Shown here one piece after another: positions 7,548 through 16,126 of a stretch of 64,000 nucleotides of DNA. The translations under genes and the position numbers were made by a program. Each line of letters starts with the position of its first letter. Position 1 is the stretch's first letter. The notes beneath the pieces were generated by a model. That model saw nothing but the letters and a program-made list of their open reading frames with translations, was not told the origin of the DNA and searched no databases. The DNA is taken from NCBI RefSeq assembly GCF_902859695.1, contig NZ_CADIJL010000010.1:154321-218320 (forward strand). The letters are read 5' to 3'. Source of the stretch: Achromobacter ruhlandii (lineage in GTDB: Bacteria; Pseudomonadota; Gammaproteobacteria; Burkholderiales; Burkholderiaceae_B).

Positions 7548-9380
7548 ATGTCCGACTTCACTACCCGCCCCGAAATCCGCGGCACTTTCGGCGTCGCCTC
7601 ATCCACCCACTGGCTGGCGTCGCAGGTCGCCATGGGCGTGCTGGAGCGCGGCGGCAACGCCTTCGACGCCGCCGTGGCCGGCGGCTTCACGCTGCAGATC
7701 GTCGAGCCGCACCTGAACGGCCCCGGCGGCGAAGTGCCGATCCTGCTGTGGAGCGAACGCGAAGGCCGCATGCGCGCGCTGTGCGGCCAGGGGCCCGCGC
7801 CGGCGCTGGCAACGCCGGCCTACTTCCGCGGACTCGGCGTGGACCTGGTGCCCGGCATCGGCCTGCTGCCCGCCACCGTGCCCGGCGCTTTCGGTGCCTG
7901 GTTGACGATGCTGCGCGACTACGGCACCTGGGAACTGGCCGACGTGCTGCGCCCGGCCATCGACTACGCCCGCAACGGCTTCCCGCTGGTGCCGCGCATC
8001 TCGCAGGCCATCCTGGCGGTGCAGGCCCTGTTCCGCGACGAATGGACCAGCTCGGCCGCCGTCTGGCTGCCCGACGGCAAGGTGCCCGCGCCCGGCGCGC
8101 TGCTGCGCACGCCGGCCATCGCCGCCACCTACACCCGCATCCTCGACGAAGCCCACGCGGCGGCGACCGACCGCGCCGGCCGCATCGACGCCGCGCTGGC
8201 CATCTGGTATCGCGGCTTCGTCGCCGACGAGATTGACGCCTACTACACCCATGAAGCGGTGCGCGACACCACCGGCCAGCGCAATCGCGGCCTGCTGCGC
8301 AAGGCCGACCTGGCCGACTGGCGCGCCTGCTACGACGATCCGGTCACGCTGCAATACGGCCGCTACACGGTGGCCAAGTGCGGCGTCTGGTCCCAAGGCC
8401 CGGTGCACCTGCAGCAGCTGGCGCTGCTGCGCCACCTGCAAATGGACGGACTGGACCCGGCCTCGCCGCAATTCGTGCACCGCATCGCCGAGGCCGCCAA
8501 GCTGGCCTTCGCCGACCGCGCCGCCTGGTACGGCGATCCCGATTTCGTCGACGTGCCGTTGGCCGCGCTGTTGAGCGACGACTACGCCCGCGCGCGCGCC
8601 GCCGCCATCGGCCCGCGCGCCGCCACCACGCTGCAGCCCGGCTCCCCCGGGGGCCGCGCGCCGCGCCTGCCCGACCTGGAAGCCGCCGCCCGCACCCTGG
8701 CCGCGTCCGACACCCGCTTCGGCGTGGGCGAGCCGACCTTCGCGGCGCTGCCGCCGGTGGCGGAATGGGCCGCTCGCGAGATCTTCGTCGGCGACACCTG
8801 CCAGATCGACGTCATCGATCGCGACGGCAACATGGTCGCGGCCACGCCGTCCGGCGGCTGGCTGTCGTCCAGTCCGGTGGTGCCGGCGCTGGGTTTCCCG
8901 CTCACCACGCGATTGCAGATGACCTGGCTGGACGAGGGCGTGCCCGGCCAGCTGCAACCCGGCAAACGGCCCTGCACCACGCTGTCGCCCGGCCTGGCGC
9001 TGCGCGACGGCTTGCCCTACATGGCCTTCGGCACGCCCGGCGGCGACCAGCAGGACCAGTGGACCGTGTCCTTCTTCCTGCGCCACGCCATGGGCCTGAA
9101 CCTGCAGGCGGCGATCGACGCGCCGTCCTGGCACATCGACCATTTCCCGGGCTCGTTCTGGCCGCGTTCGCTGACGCTGAACCGCCTGACCGTCGAAGGC
9201 CGCCTGCCCGAGGCCACGCGGCAGGCGCTGCGCGAGGCCGGCCATGACCTGCGCGTCGGCCCCGACTGGTCCGAAGGCCGCATCAGCGCCTGCACCCGCG
9301 AACCGGCGGCCGGCGGCGGCCTGCTGCTGCGCGCCGCCGCCAACCCGCGCGGCATGCAGGGCTACGCGGTCGGCCGATGA
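7548..9380 (+). CDS. gamma-glutamyltransferase-family Ntn hydrolase
   Basis: Ntn hydrolase of the gamma-glutamyltranspeptidase superfamily, 610 residues from the ATG at 7548 (MSDFTTRPEIRG). The precursor is expected to self-cleave before the nucleophile Thr417, in GDTCQIDVIDRDGNMVAATPSGG; the equivalent motif in classical GGT starts TTH. The oxyanion/substrate loop FGTPGGDQQ is near residue 500. There is no obvious N-terminal signal peptide, so it is probably cytoplasmic and belongs to the YwrD-like branch, whose substrates are poorly known. It is followed after 56 nt by a Bug receptor, so uptake and hydrolysis of a gamma-glutamyl or related amide compound is a reasonable but unproved role. 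Confidence 0.88.
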   Translation: MSDFTTRPEIRGTFGVASSTHWLASQVAMGVLERGGNAFDAAVAGGFTLQIVEPHLNGPGGEVPILLWSEREGRMRALCGQGPAPALATPAYFRGLGVDLVPGIGLLPATVPGAFGAWLTMLRDYGTWELADVLRPAIDYARNGFPLVPRISQAILAVQALFRDEWTSSAAVWLPDGKVPAPGALLRTPAIAATYTRILDEAHAAATDRAGRIDAALAIWYRGFVADEIDAYYTHEAVRDTTGQRNRGLLRKADLADWRACYDDPVTLQYGRYTVAKCGVWSQGPVHLQQLALLRHLQMDGLDPASPQFVHRIAEAAKLAFADRAAWYGDPDFVDVPLAALLSDDYARARAAAIGPRAATTLQPGSPGGRAPRLPDLEAAARTLAASDTRFGVGEPTFAALPPVAEWAAREIFVGDTCQIDVIDRDGNMVAATPSGGWLSSSPVVPALGFPLTTRLQMTWLDEGVPGQLQPGKRPCTTLSPGLALRDGLPYMAFGTPGGDQQDQWTVSFFLRHAMGLNLQAAIDAPSWHIDHFPGSFWPRSLTLNRLTVEGRLPEATRQALREAGHDLRVGPDWSEGRISACTREPAAGGGLLLRAAANPRGMQGYAVGR

Positions 9381-9436
9381 ACCATTTTTCCATCCAGCCG
9401 GCGCACAGACCGGCCACATCACAAGGGGTAAACACC

Positions 9437-10408
9437 ATGAAGACCATCCGACGACTGTTGCGCGCCTGCGCCCTCACCCTGGCCTGCGCCGCGCCCGCGC
9501 TGGCGCACGCGGCCTGGCCCGAAAAGCCGATCACGCTGATCGTGCCGTGGGCCGCCGGCGGCTCCACCGACATCCTGGCGCGCGTGCTGTCCGAAGGCCT
9601 GACGCAGTCGCTGGGCCAGCCCGTCATCGTCGAGAACCGCTCGGGCGCCTCGGGCAACATCGGCAGCACCTTCGTGGCGCGCGCCAAGCCCGACGGTTAT
9701 ACGCTGCTGGTCGGCTCGATGAGCACCCACACCATGAACCAGGCGCTGTACGGCAACATGCCGTTCGACGGCGTCAAGGACTTCACGCCCATCGCCGAAC
9801 TGGCGCTGGTCACCAATACGATGGTGGTGCATCCCTCGGTGCCGGCCAGCAACGTCAAGGAGTTCATCGACTACGTCAAGGCCAATCCTGACAAGGTGGC
9901 CTACGCCTCGGCCGGCCAGGGCTCGACCAATCACCTGAGCGCCGCGCTGTTCGAGAAGGCCGCCGGCGTGAAGATGATGCACATCCCCTACCGCGGCGGC
10001 GCGCCGGCTGTGCTGGATACGGTGGCCGGCCGCACCCAGGTGCTGTTCAGCGCCGGCACCCAGACCCTGCCGCACGTGCAGACCGGCAAGCTCAAGCTGC
10101 TGGCCGTCACCGAGGAACAGCGTTCGCCGCTGCTGCCCGAGGTGCCGACCGTGGCCGAGACCCTGCCCGGCTATGAACTGTCGGTCTGGTACGGCGCCTT
10201 CGGCCCGGCCGGCATGCCGCCCGAACTGACCACGCGCCTGAACCAGGAGATCAACAAGATCCTCAAGCGGCCCGACGTGGTCAAGAAGATGGGCGACATG
10301 GGCGTGCTGCTGCTGGAAACCACCCCGGAGCAGTTCGGCCAGGTGCTGGCGCGCGACGCCGACAAGTACGGCAAGCTGATCAAGGAACTGGGAATCACCG
10401 CCGAATGA
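9437..10408 (+). CDS. Bug/TctC-family periplasmic solute receptor
   Basis: Tripartite tricarboxylate-type (Bug) solute-binding protein of 323 residues. A Sec signal peptide of about 25 residues (two arginines near the start, hydrophobic core, cleavage after AHA) precedes the mature start WPEKPITLIVPWAAGGSTDI. Family landmarks are GQPVIVENRSGASGNIG, YRGGAPAVLDTVAGR and PTVAETLPGYE. No TctAB membrane subunits are nearby, as is typical for the many orphan Bug receptors of Bordetella-like genomes. The stop overlaps the next gene by 4 nt. Confidence 0.95.
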   Translation: MKTIRRLLRACALTLACAAPALAHAAWPEKPITLIVPWAAGGSTDILARVLSEGLTQSLGQPVIVENRSGASGNIGSTFVARAKPDGYTLLVGSMSTHTMNQALYGNMPFDGVKDFTPIAELALVTNTMVVHPSVPASNVKEFIDYVKANPDKVAYASAGQGSTNHLSAALFEKAAGVKMMHIPYRGGAPAVLDTVAGRTQVLFSAGTQTLPHVQTGKLKLLAVTEEQRSPLLPEVPTVAETLPGYELSVWYGAFGPAGMPPELTTRLNQEINKILKRPDVVKKMGDMGVLLLETTPEQFGQVLARDADKYGKLIKELGITAE

Positions 10409-10896
10409 GCCTCACGTCCGACCCCCTCGAACGCCTGGCGCTGGCCTATGACGGGGCCTCGGCCCCGGCCGCTTTCGCCGCGCTCGACGCGCATGCCCAC
10501 GCCACGCTGGGGCACACGCTGTGCACCATCAACCGCCATGACGCCGAACGCATGCGGGTGGTGCGGCTGTACAGTTCGAACGCCGCCGCCTATCCGCCCG
10601 GCGGCAGCAAGGACAAGCGCGGCACGGCCTGGGGCCGCCACGTGCTGCTCGAACGCCAGGTCTTCATCGGCGAGGGCGTCGACGCGATCCGCGAATTCTT
10701 CGACGACCATGACGCGATCCAGGCGCTCGGCCTGCAATCGGTGATCAACGTGCCGGTGGTGTTCGACGGCGCCTGCCTGGGCACCGTCAACTTCCTAATG
10801 CCGCGCGCGGCGCTGACGCCGGCCGACATCGCCGCCGCCCGGCTGGCGGGCCTGCTGGCCCTGCCGGCCTTCCTGGCGCTGACGCCGGCCGGTTGA
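10405..10896 (+). CDS. GAF-domain protein coupled to Bug receptor
   Basis: A 163-residue cytoplasmic protein that is essentially one GAF domain (about residues 15-150), with the late-strand motif SVINVPVVFDGACLGTVNFL. No output domain is present. It could bind a small ligand, perhaps the compound imported through the upstream receptor. The ATG lies within the receptor's stop (ATGA), so the two are co-translated, the third member of the LysR-controlled block. No function is assigned in the families I recognise. Confidence 0.8.
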   Translation: MSLTSDPLERLALAYDGASAPAAFAALDAHAHATLGHTLCTINRHDAERMRVVRLYSSNAAAYPPGGSKDKRGTAWGRHVLLERQVFIGEGVDAIREFFDDHDAIQALGLQSVINVPVVFDGACLGTVNFLMPRAALTPADIAAARLAGLLALPAFLALTPAG

Positions 10897-10901
10897 AATG
10901 C

Positions 10902-10923
10902 GGGGCGCGCCTCGGCGCGCCCC
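10902..10923. terminator. GC-rich hairpin between convergent genes
   Basis: A perfect 10-bp stem (GGGGCGCGCC / GGCGCGCCCC) with a 2-nt loop lies between the GAF gene and the converging phnE. It has no U-tract, so it may protect 3' ends or assist termination in both directions rather than act as a classical intrinsic terminator. Confidence 0.45.
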
Positions 10924-10927
10924 GGGC

Positions 10928-11722
10928 TCAGATCAGCGCGCGGCGGATGCGGGCCGAGGCCATGTCGATCACCACCACGAAGCCGACGATGATGATCATC
11001 ACCGCGCAGGTCTCGGCGTAGCGGAAGCTGCGGATGATTTCCCACAGCACGGTGCCGATGCCGCCGGCGCCGACAATGCCCACCACCGAGGCCGAGCGCA
11101 CGTTCGACTCGAAGCGGTACAGCGAGTACGAGATCCACAGCGGCAGCACCTGCGGGATCACGCCGTAGACGATCTCCTCGAGCGCATTGGCGCCGGTGGC
11201 GCGCACGCCTTCCACCGGACGCGGGTCGATGGCCTCGACCGCCTCGGAGAACAACTTGGCCAGCACGCCGGTGGTGTGCACCCACAGCGCCAGCACGCCG
11301 GCGAAGGGCCCCAGGCCCACCGCCACGATGAACAACATCGCGAACACCATTTCATTGATGGCGCGGCAGGCGTCCATCAGGCGCCGCATCGGCTGGTAGA
11401 CCCAGGCCGGCACCATGTTCGACGAGCACAGCAACCCCAGCGACACCGCCACCACGATCGCCAGGAACGTGCCCCACACGGCGATCTGCACCGTCACGAT
11501 CATCTCGTCCAGGTACATGCGCCAGTCGCGGAAATTGGGCGGAAAGAAGTCGGCGGCGAACTGGGCCATATTGCCCGAGTCCCGCAGCAGGTCCAGCGGC
11601 CGCATGTCGGCGCCACGCCACGACATGACCAGCAGCGCCAGCACAAAGGCCCATACGAGCAGGACCGGCAGCGACGAGCGCGGGGCGGCGGGGGAACGGG
11701 AAGAAGGCACGGCCAGGGTCAT
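10928..11722 (-). CDS. phnE: PhnE, phosphonate ABC transporter permease
   Basis: Inner-membrane permease of 264 residues from the ATG at 11722; an upstream in-frame extension lacks membrane character. About six hydrophobic segments are visible, beginning [18 protein letters not shown]. The EAA-type cytoplasmic loop is [21 protein letters not shown] near residue 175, and the C-terminal part has [15 protein letters not shown] as in PhnE proteins. It is the last gene of the leftward phnC-D-E operon and is separated from phnD by a strong hairpin. Confidence 0.95.
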   Translation of the reverse strand: MTLAVPSSRSPAAPRSSLPVLLVWAFVLALLVMSWRGADMRPLDLLRDSGNMAQFAADFFPPNFRDWRMYLDEMIVTVQIAVWGTFLAIVVAVSLGLLCSSNMVPAWVYQPMRRLMDACRAINEMVFAMLFIVAVGLGPFAGVLALWVHTTGVLAKLFSEAVEAIDPRPVEGVRATGANALEEIVYGVIPQVLPLWISYSLYRFESNVRSASVVGIVGAGGIGTVLWEIIRSFRYAETCAVMIIIVGFVVVIDMASARIRRALI

Positions 11723-11752
11723 GGGGATTCCGGAATAGAAAAATCGGATGGA

Positions 11753-11791
11753 CGCGGCGCCGGCGCTTGAGGGGCAAGCGCCAGCGCCGCG
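11753..11791. repeat. long hairpin between phnD and phnE
   Basis: Two 17-nt arms (11753-11769 and 11775-11791) pair with a single mismatch around the 5-nt loop AGGGG. It lies just after the phnD stop on the transcript. Such stems after a binding-protein gene commonly block 3' exonucleases, so the receptor mRNA outlives that of the permease. That role is inferred here from position. Confidence 0.6.
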
Positions 11792-11799
11792 TGGCATCG

Positions 11800-12780
11800 T
11801 TACTGCTTGGCGGTCGGTTGGCCCAGGCTGGCCAGCTTGGCGTCCAGGTCGGCCAACTGCTTCTGCTTCTCGGCCTGGCCGATGGTGGCATCGGCCTCGA
11901 TCTTGGCCTTTTCACGCGCCAGTTCGATCTGGCGGATCGGCACCAGTTGCTGGTTGTCCGAGGCGCGGAAGCCCTGATAGGTCAGCGCCTTCAGGTTGGC
12001 CATTTCGCGCGCGGCGTCCTTGCCCTTGCCGTAGTTGACGAAGAAGTCGCGGATCTTGGCCTTCATGTCGGCCGGCAGGTCGGTGCGCATGACCAGCGGA
12101 TCGGCCGGGATCAGCGGCGACTTCCACAGGATGCGCACGCTGTCGTTGGCGTCCTTGCCGGTGCTCAGGCGATAGCGCTCCAGCGCCTCGGTGTTGTTGA
12201 CGGCCACGTCGACCTGCTTGTTGATGACCGACAGCAGATTGGTTTCGTGGTTGCTGACGCGCACGGCCTTGAAGAAGGTCTTGGGTTCGATCTTGTTGGC
12301 GGCCCACAGGTAATAGCCCGGCACGGCGGTGCCCGAGGTCGAGTTGGGGTCGCCGGCGCCGTAGGTCAGCTGGCCGCGGCGCTTGAGCAGGTCGTCCAGG
12401 GACTTGATGTCGCTGTCCTTGTTGACGATCAGCAGCGACCAGTAGCCCGGGTTGCCATCCTTGTCGATGACGGACGCGAACACTTCGCCGCTGGCGCGGT
12501 CCACCGCCTCGATGGCCGACTTGTTGCCGTACCAGGCCAGCTGCACCTTGTTGAAGCGCATGCCTTCGATGATGCCGGCGTAGTCCGAAGCGAAGAACGG
12601 TTTGACCGGCACGCCGATGGCGCGGCTCAGGTCGTCGATGACCGGCTGCCAGACCGACTTCAGGTTGGTCGACGATTCCGTCGAGATGATGCCGAAGTTC
12701 AACGGCTTGGCCTCTTGCGCATGGACTTGCGTGGACAAGGCGGCAGCGGCGATCAGGGCAACAAAGGTTCTGCGTAGCAT
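11800..12780 (-). CDS. phnD: PhnD, phosphonate-binding periplasmic protein
   Basis: Periplasmic receptor of 326 residues. The signal peptide [21 protein letters not shown] is followed by the mature start [20 protein letters not shown]. PhnD-family features are [25 protein letters not shown] (ligand-site tyrosines), [11 protein letters not shown] and VNNTEALER. The C-terminal 40 residues are a charged helix ([23 protein letters not shown]) as in many PhnD proteins. It delivers phosphonates to PhnE-PhnC, and probably sets which compounds enter the C-P lyase pathway encoded about 8 kb away. Confidence 0.96.
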   Translation of the reverse strand: MLRRTFVALIAAAALSTQVHAQEAKPLNFGIISTESSTNLKSVWQPVIDDLSRAIGVPVKPFFASDYAGIIEGMRFNKVQLAWYGNKSAIEAVDRASGEVFASVIDKDGNPGYWSLLIVNKDSDIKSLDDLLKRRGQLTYGAGDPNSTSGTAVPGYYLWAANKIEPKTFFKAVRVSNHETNLLSVINKQVDVAVNNTEALERYRLSTGKDANDSVRILWKSPLIPADPLVMRTDLPADMKAKIRDFFVNYGKGKDAAREMANLKALTYQGFRASDNQQLVPIRQIELAREKAKIEADATIGQAEKQKQLADLDAKLASLGQPTAKQ

Positions 12781-12809
12781 GGAAAGCTCCGGGTAGGGAA
12801 CGGGCGGGG

Positions 12810-13652
12810 TCAGGCCGCGTAGGCCTGTTGGGAAAGCGGCGCCAGGCCCGGCAGGGGCTGGGCTTGCGGCGCGTATTCGGGAAGCAGTTCGCTCAGTTCC
12901 GAGCCGTACAGGTCGCGCAGCATGGCCGGCGTCAGCTCGGCCGAGGGGCCGTCGTAGACCACCTTGCCGTGGCGCAGCGCCACCACCCGCGGGCAGTAGC
13001 GCAGGGCCACGTCGACCTGGTGCAGCGAGACCACCACGGCCACCTTGCGGCTGCGGTTGATGTGCGCCAGCGTGTCCATCACGCGGCGCGAGGATTCCGG
13101 ATCGAGCGAGGCGATCGGTTCATCGGCCAGGATCACGCGGGCGTTCTGCACCAGCGTGCGGGCGATCGCGGCGCGCTGCTGCTGGCCGCCGGACAGCGTC
13201 GAGGCGCGCTGAAATGCGTAGTCGTCTATACCAACCTGGGCAAGCGCGTCGAGCCCCTGGCGCACTTCGGCCCGCAGGAACACGCGCGTCAGGCTGCGCC
13301 ACATCGGCACCCGCGGCAGCAGGCCGGTCAGCACGTTGGTGATGACCGGCAGGCGGCCCACCAGGTTGAATTGCTGGAACACGAAGCCGATGCCGGCGCG
13401 GGCCGCGCGCACATTCCGCGACAGGCGGCCATGGCGCTGGATCAACTGGCCGTTGACCGTGACGCTGCCCTGGCCGGCATCGCCGACCACGAAGCCGGCC
13501 AGGTGGCGCAGCAGGGTGGACTTGCCGGAGCCCGAGGCGCCCAGCAGCGCCACCATCTCGCCGTCGGCCACGCGCAGGTCGACGTTATCCAGCGCCCGGG
13601 CGCCGGGATGGAAGGACTTGCTCAGCCCCTGTACTTCGATGGCGTAGGTCAT
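12810..13652 (-). CDS. phnC: PhnC, phosphonate ABC transporter ATPase
   Basis: ABC ATPase of 280 residues from the ATG at 13652, chosen because AAGGGGA lies a ribosome-binding distance upstream; the open frame continues about 56 codons further without family sequence. Walker [17 protein letters not shown] (about residue 35), Q-loop [12 protein letters not shown], signature [16 protein letters not shown] and Walker [13 protein letters not shown] are all intact. It is first of the leftward phnCDE operon, behind a Pho box at 13701-13718. Confidence 0.96.
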   Translation of the reverse strand: MTYAIEVQGLSKSFHPGARALDNVDLRVADGEMVALLGASGSGKSTLLRHLAGFVVGDAGQGSVTVNGQLIQRHGRLSRNVRAARAGIGFVFQQFNLVGRLPVITNVLTGLLPRVPMWRSLTRVFLRAEVRQGLDALAQVGIDDYAFQRASTLSGGQQQRAAIARTLVQNARVILADEPIASLDPESSRRVMDTLAHINRSRKVAVVVSLHQVDVALRYCPRVVALRHGKVVYDGPSAELTPAMLRDLYGSELSELLPEYAPQAQPLPGLAPLSQQAYAA

Positions 13653-13683
13653 CGTTGAATCCCCTTGGAATGGTTCATTCGCG

Positions 13684-13718
13684 CATTCTGTTTTCGCGGC
13701 ATGACAGCGCGATGACCC
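13684..13718 (-). promoter_or_regulatory. Pho box and -10 of phnCDE
   Basis: Reading the minus strand, GGGTCAT-CGCG-CTGTCAT (13718-13701) has the 7-4-7 direct-repeat geometry of a PhoB box, with the second half perfect and the first 5 of 7. A -10-like CAGAAT follows 11 nt later (13689-13684). This is the standard layout, where PhoB replaces the -35. It predicts phosphate-starvation induction of the phosphonate transporter. Confidence 0.7.
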
Positions 13719-13849
13719 GGGAATCGAATCATTTGGCGGAAAATAGGGGCCATGGCAACCGACTGAAAGACATCCGTCACATAAGGCCGCGCCACCGTCG
13801 CGGGTGGCGGGTATATTCAAACAATCCCCCCTTTCGACAGGCGGTCATC

Positions 13850-14281
13850 ATGCTCAACGGTTCCTGCCTTTGCGGCCGTGTTGCCTACCAGATCACCGGC
13901 CCGCTCACCGACGCGCTCAATTGCCATTGCGCCATGTGCCGCACGTCGCATGGCGCCGCGTTCCGCAGCCGCGCCACCGTGCAGGCCAGCGACTTCGCCT
14001 GGACCAAGGGGGAAAGCCACGTCACCTGGTATTGCTCGTCGCCGGGCAACTACCGTGGCTTCTGCGAGGCCTGCGGCACGCCGCTGCTCAGCCGCTTCGA
14101 CCAGACGCCCGACATCTACGGCCTGCCCCTGGGCGCCCTGGACGATGACCCCGGCATCAAGCCAGGCGCGCACTGTCATGTGGCGAACAAGGCGCCCTGG
14201 TTCGACATCACCGACACCCTGCCGCAATACCCGGACGCGTTCGAAGGCGCCGAAACGTCCCTGCCGCACGCGGTCACCTGA
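13850..14281 (+). CDS. GFA / CENP-V family zinc protein
   Basis: Small zinc-binding protein of 143 residues of the glutathione-dependent formaldehyde-activating (GFA) family. Zinc-ligand cysteines appear as GSCLCG near residue 5, CHCAMC near 27-32 and CEACGTPL near 75, the normal pattern. Members are often annotated as formaldehyde or glutathione adduct enzymes, but few have proven activity. The upstream TATATTCAA (13812-13820) resembles the promoter region of the arsR gene that follows, though it is a half-site only. A GC hairpin precedes it around 13790-13808. Confidence 0.9.
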   Translation: MLNGSCLCGRVAYQITGPLTDALNCHCAMCRTSHGAAFRSRATVQASDFAWTKGESHVTWYCSSPGNYRGFCEACGTPLLSRFDQTPDIYGLPLGALDDDPGIKPGAHCHVANKAPWFDITDTLPQYPDAFEGAETSLPHAVT

Positions 14282-14294
14282 ACGGTTACACAGA

Positions 14295-14316
14295 AATTCA
14301 ACCAGACAGTTGAATT
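14295..14316. promoter_or_regulatory. ArsR operator 1
   Basis: A perfect inverted repeat: AATTCAAC, 6-nt spacer, GTTGAATT. Its right arm contains the -35 hexamer of the arsR promoter, so repressor binding would exclude RNA polymerase. Size and AT-rich arms suit an ArsR-family dimer. Confidence 0.7.
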
Positions 14317-14355
14317 GAAACGGCAAGGCGGGATATATTCAACCTCATGGTTGAA
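14311..14355 (+). promoter_or_regulatory. arsR promoter with operator 2 over the start codon
   Basis: TTGAAT (14311-14316) and TATATT (14334-14339) are spaced 17 bp. A second perfect palindrome, TTCAACC-TCAT-GGTTGAA (14338-14355), overlaps the -10 end and includes the ATG at 14347. The expected transcription start (about 14346-14347) coincides with the ATG, so the mRNA should be leaderless or nearly so. Confidence 0.65.
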
Positions 14356-14712
14356 TCACTGCCTCCCCCGTCCCTGGATGCCGTCTTTCGCGCGCTGGCC
14401 GATCCCACGCGCCGCGACATGCTGCAGCGCCTGGCCGGCGGAGACCGGACCATCGGTGAACTGGCCGCGCCCCTGCGCATGAGTTTCGCCGGCGCCTCCA
14501 AGCACGTGCAGGCGCTGGAACGGGCCGGCCTGCTGCGGCGGACCGTCAACGGCCGCAGCCACGTGTGCAGCCTGAATCCGGCCCCGATGGCCGAAGCCAT
14601 GCAATGGCTGCGCTTCTATGAACATTTCTGGTCGGGCCGGCTGGATGCGCTTGAAGCCGCGCTGGCCGCCCATGCGCCCCCGACCGCCTCCCCGGAGAGC
14701 CAACATGAGTGA
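14347..14712 (+). CDS. ArsR-family repressor, autoregulated
   Basis: Winged-helix repressor of 121 residues. DAVFRALADPTRRDMLQRLAGGDRTIGELAAPL begins near residue 10, and the recognition helix SFAGASKHVQALERAGLLRR near residue 45. No ArsR/SmtB metal-binding cysteine motif (CVC) is present, so it belongs to the SRPBCC-associated, non-metal branch. It overlaps the downstream SRPBCC gene by 8 nt, the usual ArsR/AHSA1 two-gene arrangement. Palindromes over its promoter and start codon indicate tight self-repression. Confidence 0.93.
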   Translation: MVESLPPPSLDAVFRALADPTRRDMLQRLAGGDRTIGELAAPLRMSFAGASKHVQALERAGLLRRTVNGRSHVCSLNPAPMAEAMQWLRFYEHFWSGRLDALEAALAAHAPPTASPESQHE

Positions 14713-15244
14713 TTACGGTGTCGTCACCAGCCCCGCGTCCCTTTGCTTTACCCGCATCCTGCCCGCCAGCGTGGAACGGGTCTGGGCCTTCCTGACCGAA
14801 CCCGACAAGCGCGGGCAATGGCTGGCAAGCGGCGACATGGAACTGCGCGAAGGCGGCGGCGTCACGCTGCGCTTCGTGCACGCCGACCTGTCGTCCGTGG
14901 CCGAGCCCACGCCCGAGCCCTACAAGCCCTATGAAAACGGTGTCACCACGCATGGCCTCATCACCCGTTGCGAGCCGCCACGGCTGCTGGCGTTCACCTG
15001 GGGGGGCTCGCAGGGCCAGCCTTCGGAGGTGACGTTCGAGCTGTCGCCGGAAGGCGACGGCACCCGCCTGGTGCTGACCCATCGCAAGCTGGCCTCGCGC
15101 GCCGACATGATCGATGTCGCGGGCGGCTGGCATGCGCACCTGGGCGTGCTGTCCGCGCGCCTGGCGGGCCGCGAGCCGGGCCCGTTCTGGTCGGCGCTGC
15201 TGCGTTGGGAGAAGGACTACCAGGCGCGCATCCCCGCGCAATAA
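14705..15244 (+). CDS. SRPBCC (AHSA1-like) domain protein
   Basis: A 179-residue protein with one START/Bet-v1-like SRPBCC ligand-binding domain: FTRILPASVERVWAFLTEPDKRGQWLASGDMELREGG at the N-terminus, then EVTFELSPEGDGTRLVLTHR and the C-terminal helix with GGWHAHLGVLSARL. The activity of these ArsR-coupled proteins is mostly unknown; they are thought to bind hydrophobic ligands. The start codon lies inside the arsR 3' end, so the pair is co-translated. Confidence 0.92.
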   Translation: MSDYGVVTSPASLCFTRILPASVERVWAFLTEPDKRGQWLASGDMELREGGGVTLRFVHADLSSVAEPTPEPYKPYENGVTTHGLITRCEPPRLLAFTWGGSQGQPSEVTFELSPEGDGTRLVLTHRKLASRADMIDVAGGWHAHLGVLSARLAGREPGPFWSALLRWEKDYQARIPAQ

Positions 15245-15860
15245 GGGACGCCATGCCCTCCGCCCCGCGCCCGCCGGCGCGGGGAAAGCGCCAGCCGCTA
15301 CTGCCACGGCCGGATCCGCCGCCGCGCAGTCGTTCAATAGCAACTATCACGCCATCCCGGCAGATAAAAACTGGCTAATCATTGCGCTTTGCAGTAACAT
15401 AAGTCCGTGATTTTTCCGCAAAAACCGGGCTTCGTTCACAACATTGAGTGCCAACCTTCGGTGGCAGTCTGAGTACCTGCCCGCAGTCGCGGGCCATGCC
15501 GGACTTTCGCCCGGCATTCCTGCAACGCTGCAACCGGTTTTCTTGGGTGAAACCTGCCCTTGCCCCGTGGCGCAACCGCGTCGCCCGGTATCGCAGCAGA
15601 CACTCCAACCCGCTTCTTCCGGCGACGCGCCACAAGCGCCGATCCGCGACCAAGCTGCGCATCACGCGCACACAGCCCTCGCGGCGCGAGTATCCGTCAT
15701 TTCAGACATCCACTTGGGATGCCGTGGCCCATACCCGCGCTTGCCCGGACGTTTTACGTTCAACCGCTGGACCTGGCCAACAGAGTCCAACGCGCTCGCC
15801 ATCCCCGGGTGGCGCGCCATGCCGACGGCATGGCGGCGCGTATTGATCAAGGAGTAGAGA
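15245..15860 (+). other. 616-bp gap with candidate structured leader of infA
   Basis: No convincing protein is seen; several overlapping open frames on both strands lack family features. A promoter-like TAACAT (15395-15400) would give a leader of roughly 450 nt. Hairpins include ATGCCGG/CCGGCAT at 15496-15517 and a 9-bp perfect stem CGCCATGCC-GAC-GGCATGGCG at 15815-15835. The latter stands just before the AAGGAG ribosome-binding site (15849-15854) of infA. The rest shows nothing I can name. Confidence 0.45.
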
Positions 15861-16124
15861 ATGGCTAAAGAAGAACTCATCGAACTGGACGGCATCGTCG
15901 ACGAAGTGCTGCCCGATAGCCGCTACCGCGTCACCCTGGACAACGGCATCGAAGTGGGCGCCTACGCCTCCGGCCGCATCCGCAAGCACCGCATCCGCAT
16001 CCTGGCCGGTGACCGCGTCACCCTGGAAATGTCGCCGTACGACCTGACCAAGGGCCGCATCAACTTCCGCCACAAGGACGAACGCGGTCCCGCCCCGAGC
16101 CGTCCCCCGCAGCACCGCCGCTGA
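15861..16124 (+). CDS. infA: Translation initiation factor IF-1 (second, extended type)
   Basis: S1/OB-fold IF-1 of 87 residues: [63 protein letters not shown]. Canonical IF-1 has 72 residues. This one has an additional proline- and arginine-rich tail ([15 protein letters not shown]) and stands alone rather than in a ribosomal protein operon. It is probably the second infA copy common in Burkholderiales. IF-1 occupies the A site during initiation. The excellent ribosome-binding site AAGGAG and the long structured leader suggest post-transcriptional control, perhaps temperature related (inference). Confidence 0.92.
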   Translation: MAKEELIELDGIVDEVLPDSRYRVTLDNGIEVGAYASGRIRKHRIRILAGDRVTLEMSPYDLTKGRINFRHKDERGPAPSRPPQHRR

Positions 16125-16126
16125 TC

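Noticed and set aside
13812..13820. TATATTCAA before the GFA gene as an ArsR operator
   Set aside because: Only a half-site is present with no inverted partner; noted as a possible weak link only.
15444..15857. Overlapping open frames in the infA leader
   Set aside because: Several frames on both strands are open at once, none shows family features or a good ribosome-binding site, and composition differs from coding neighbours.
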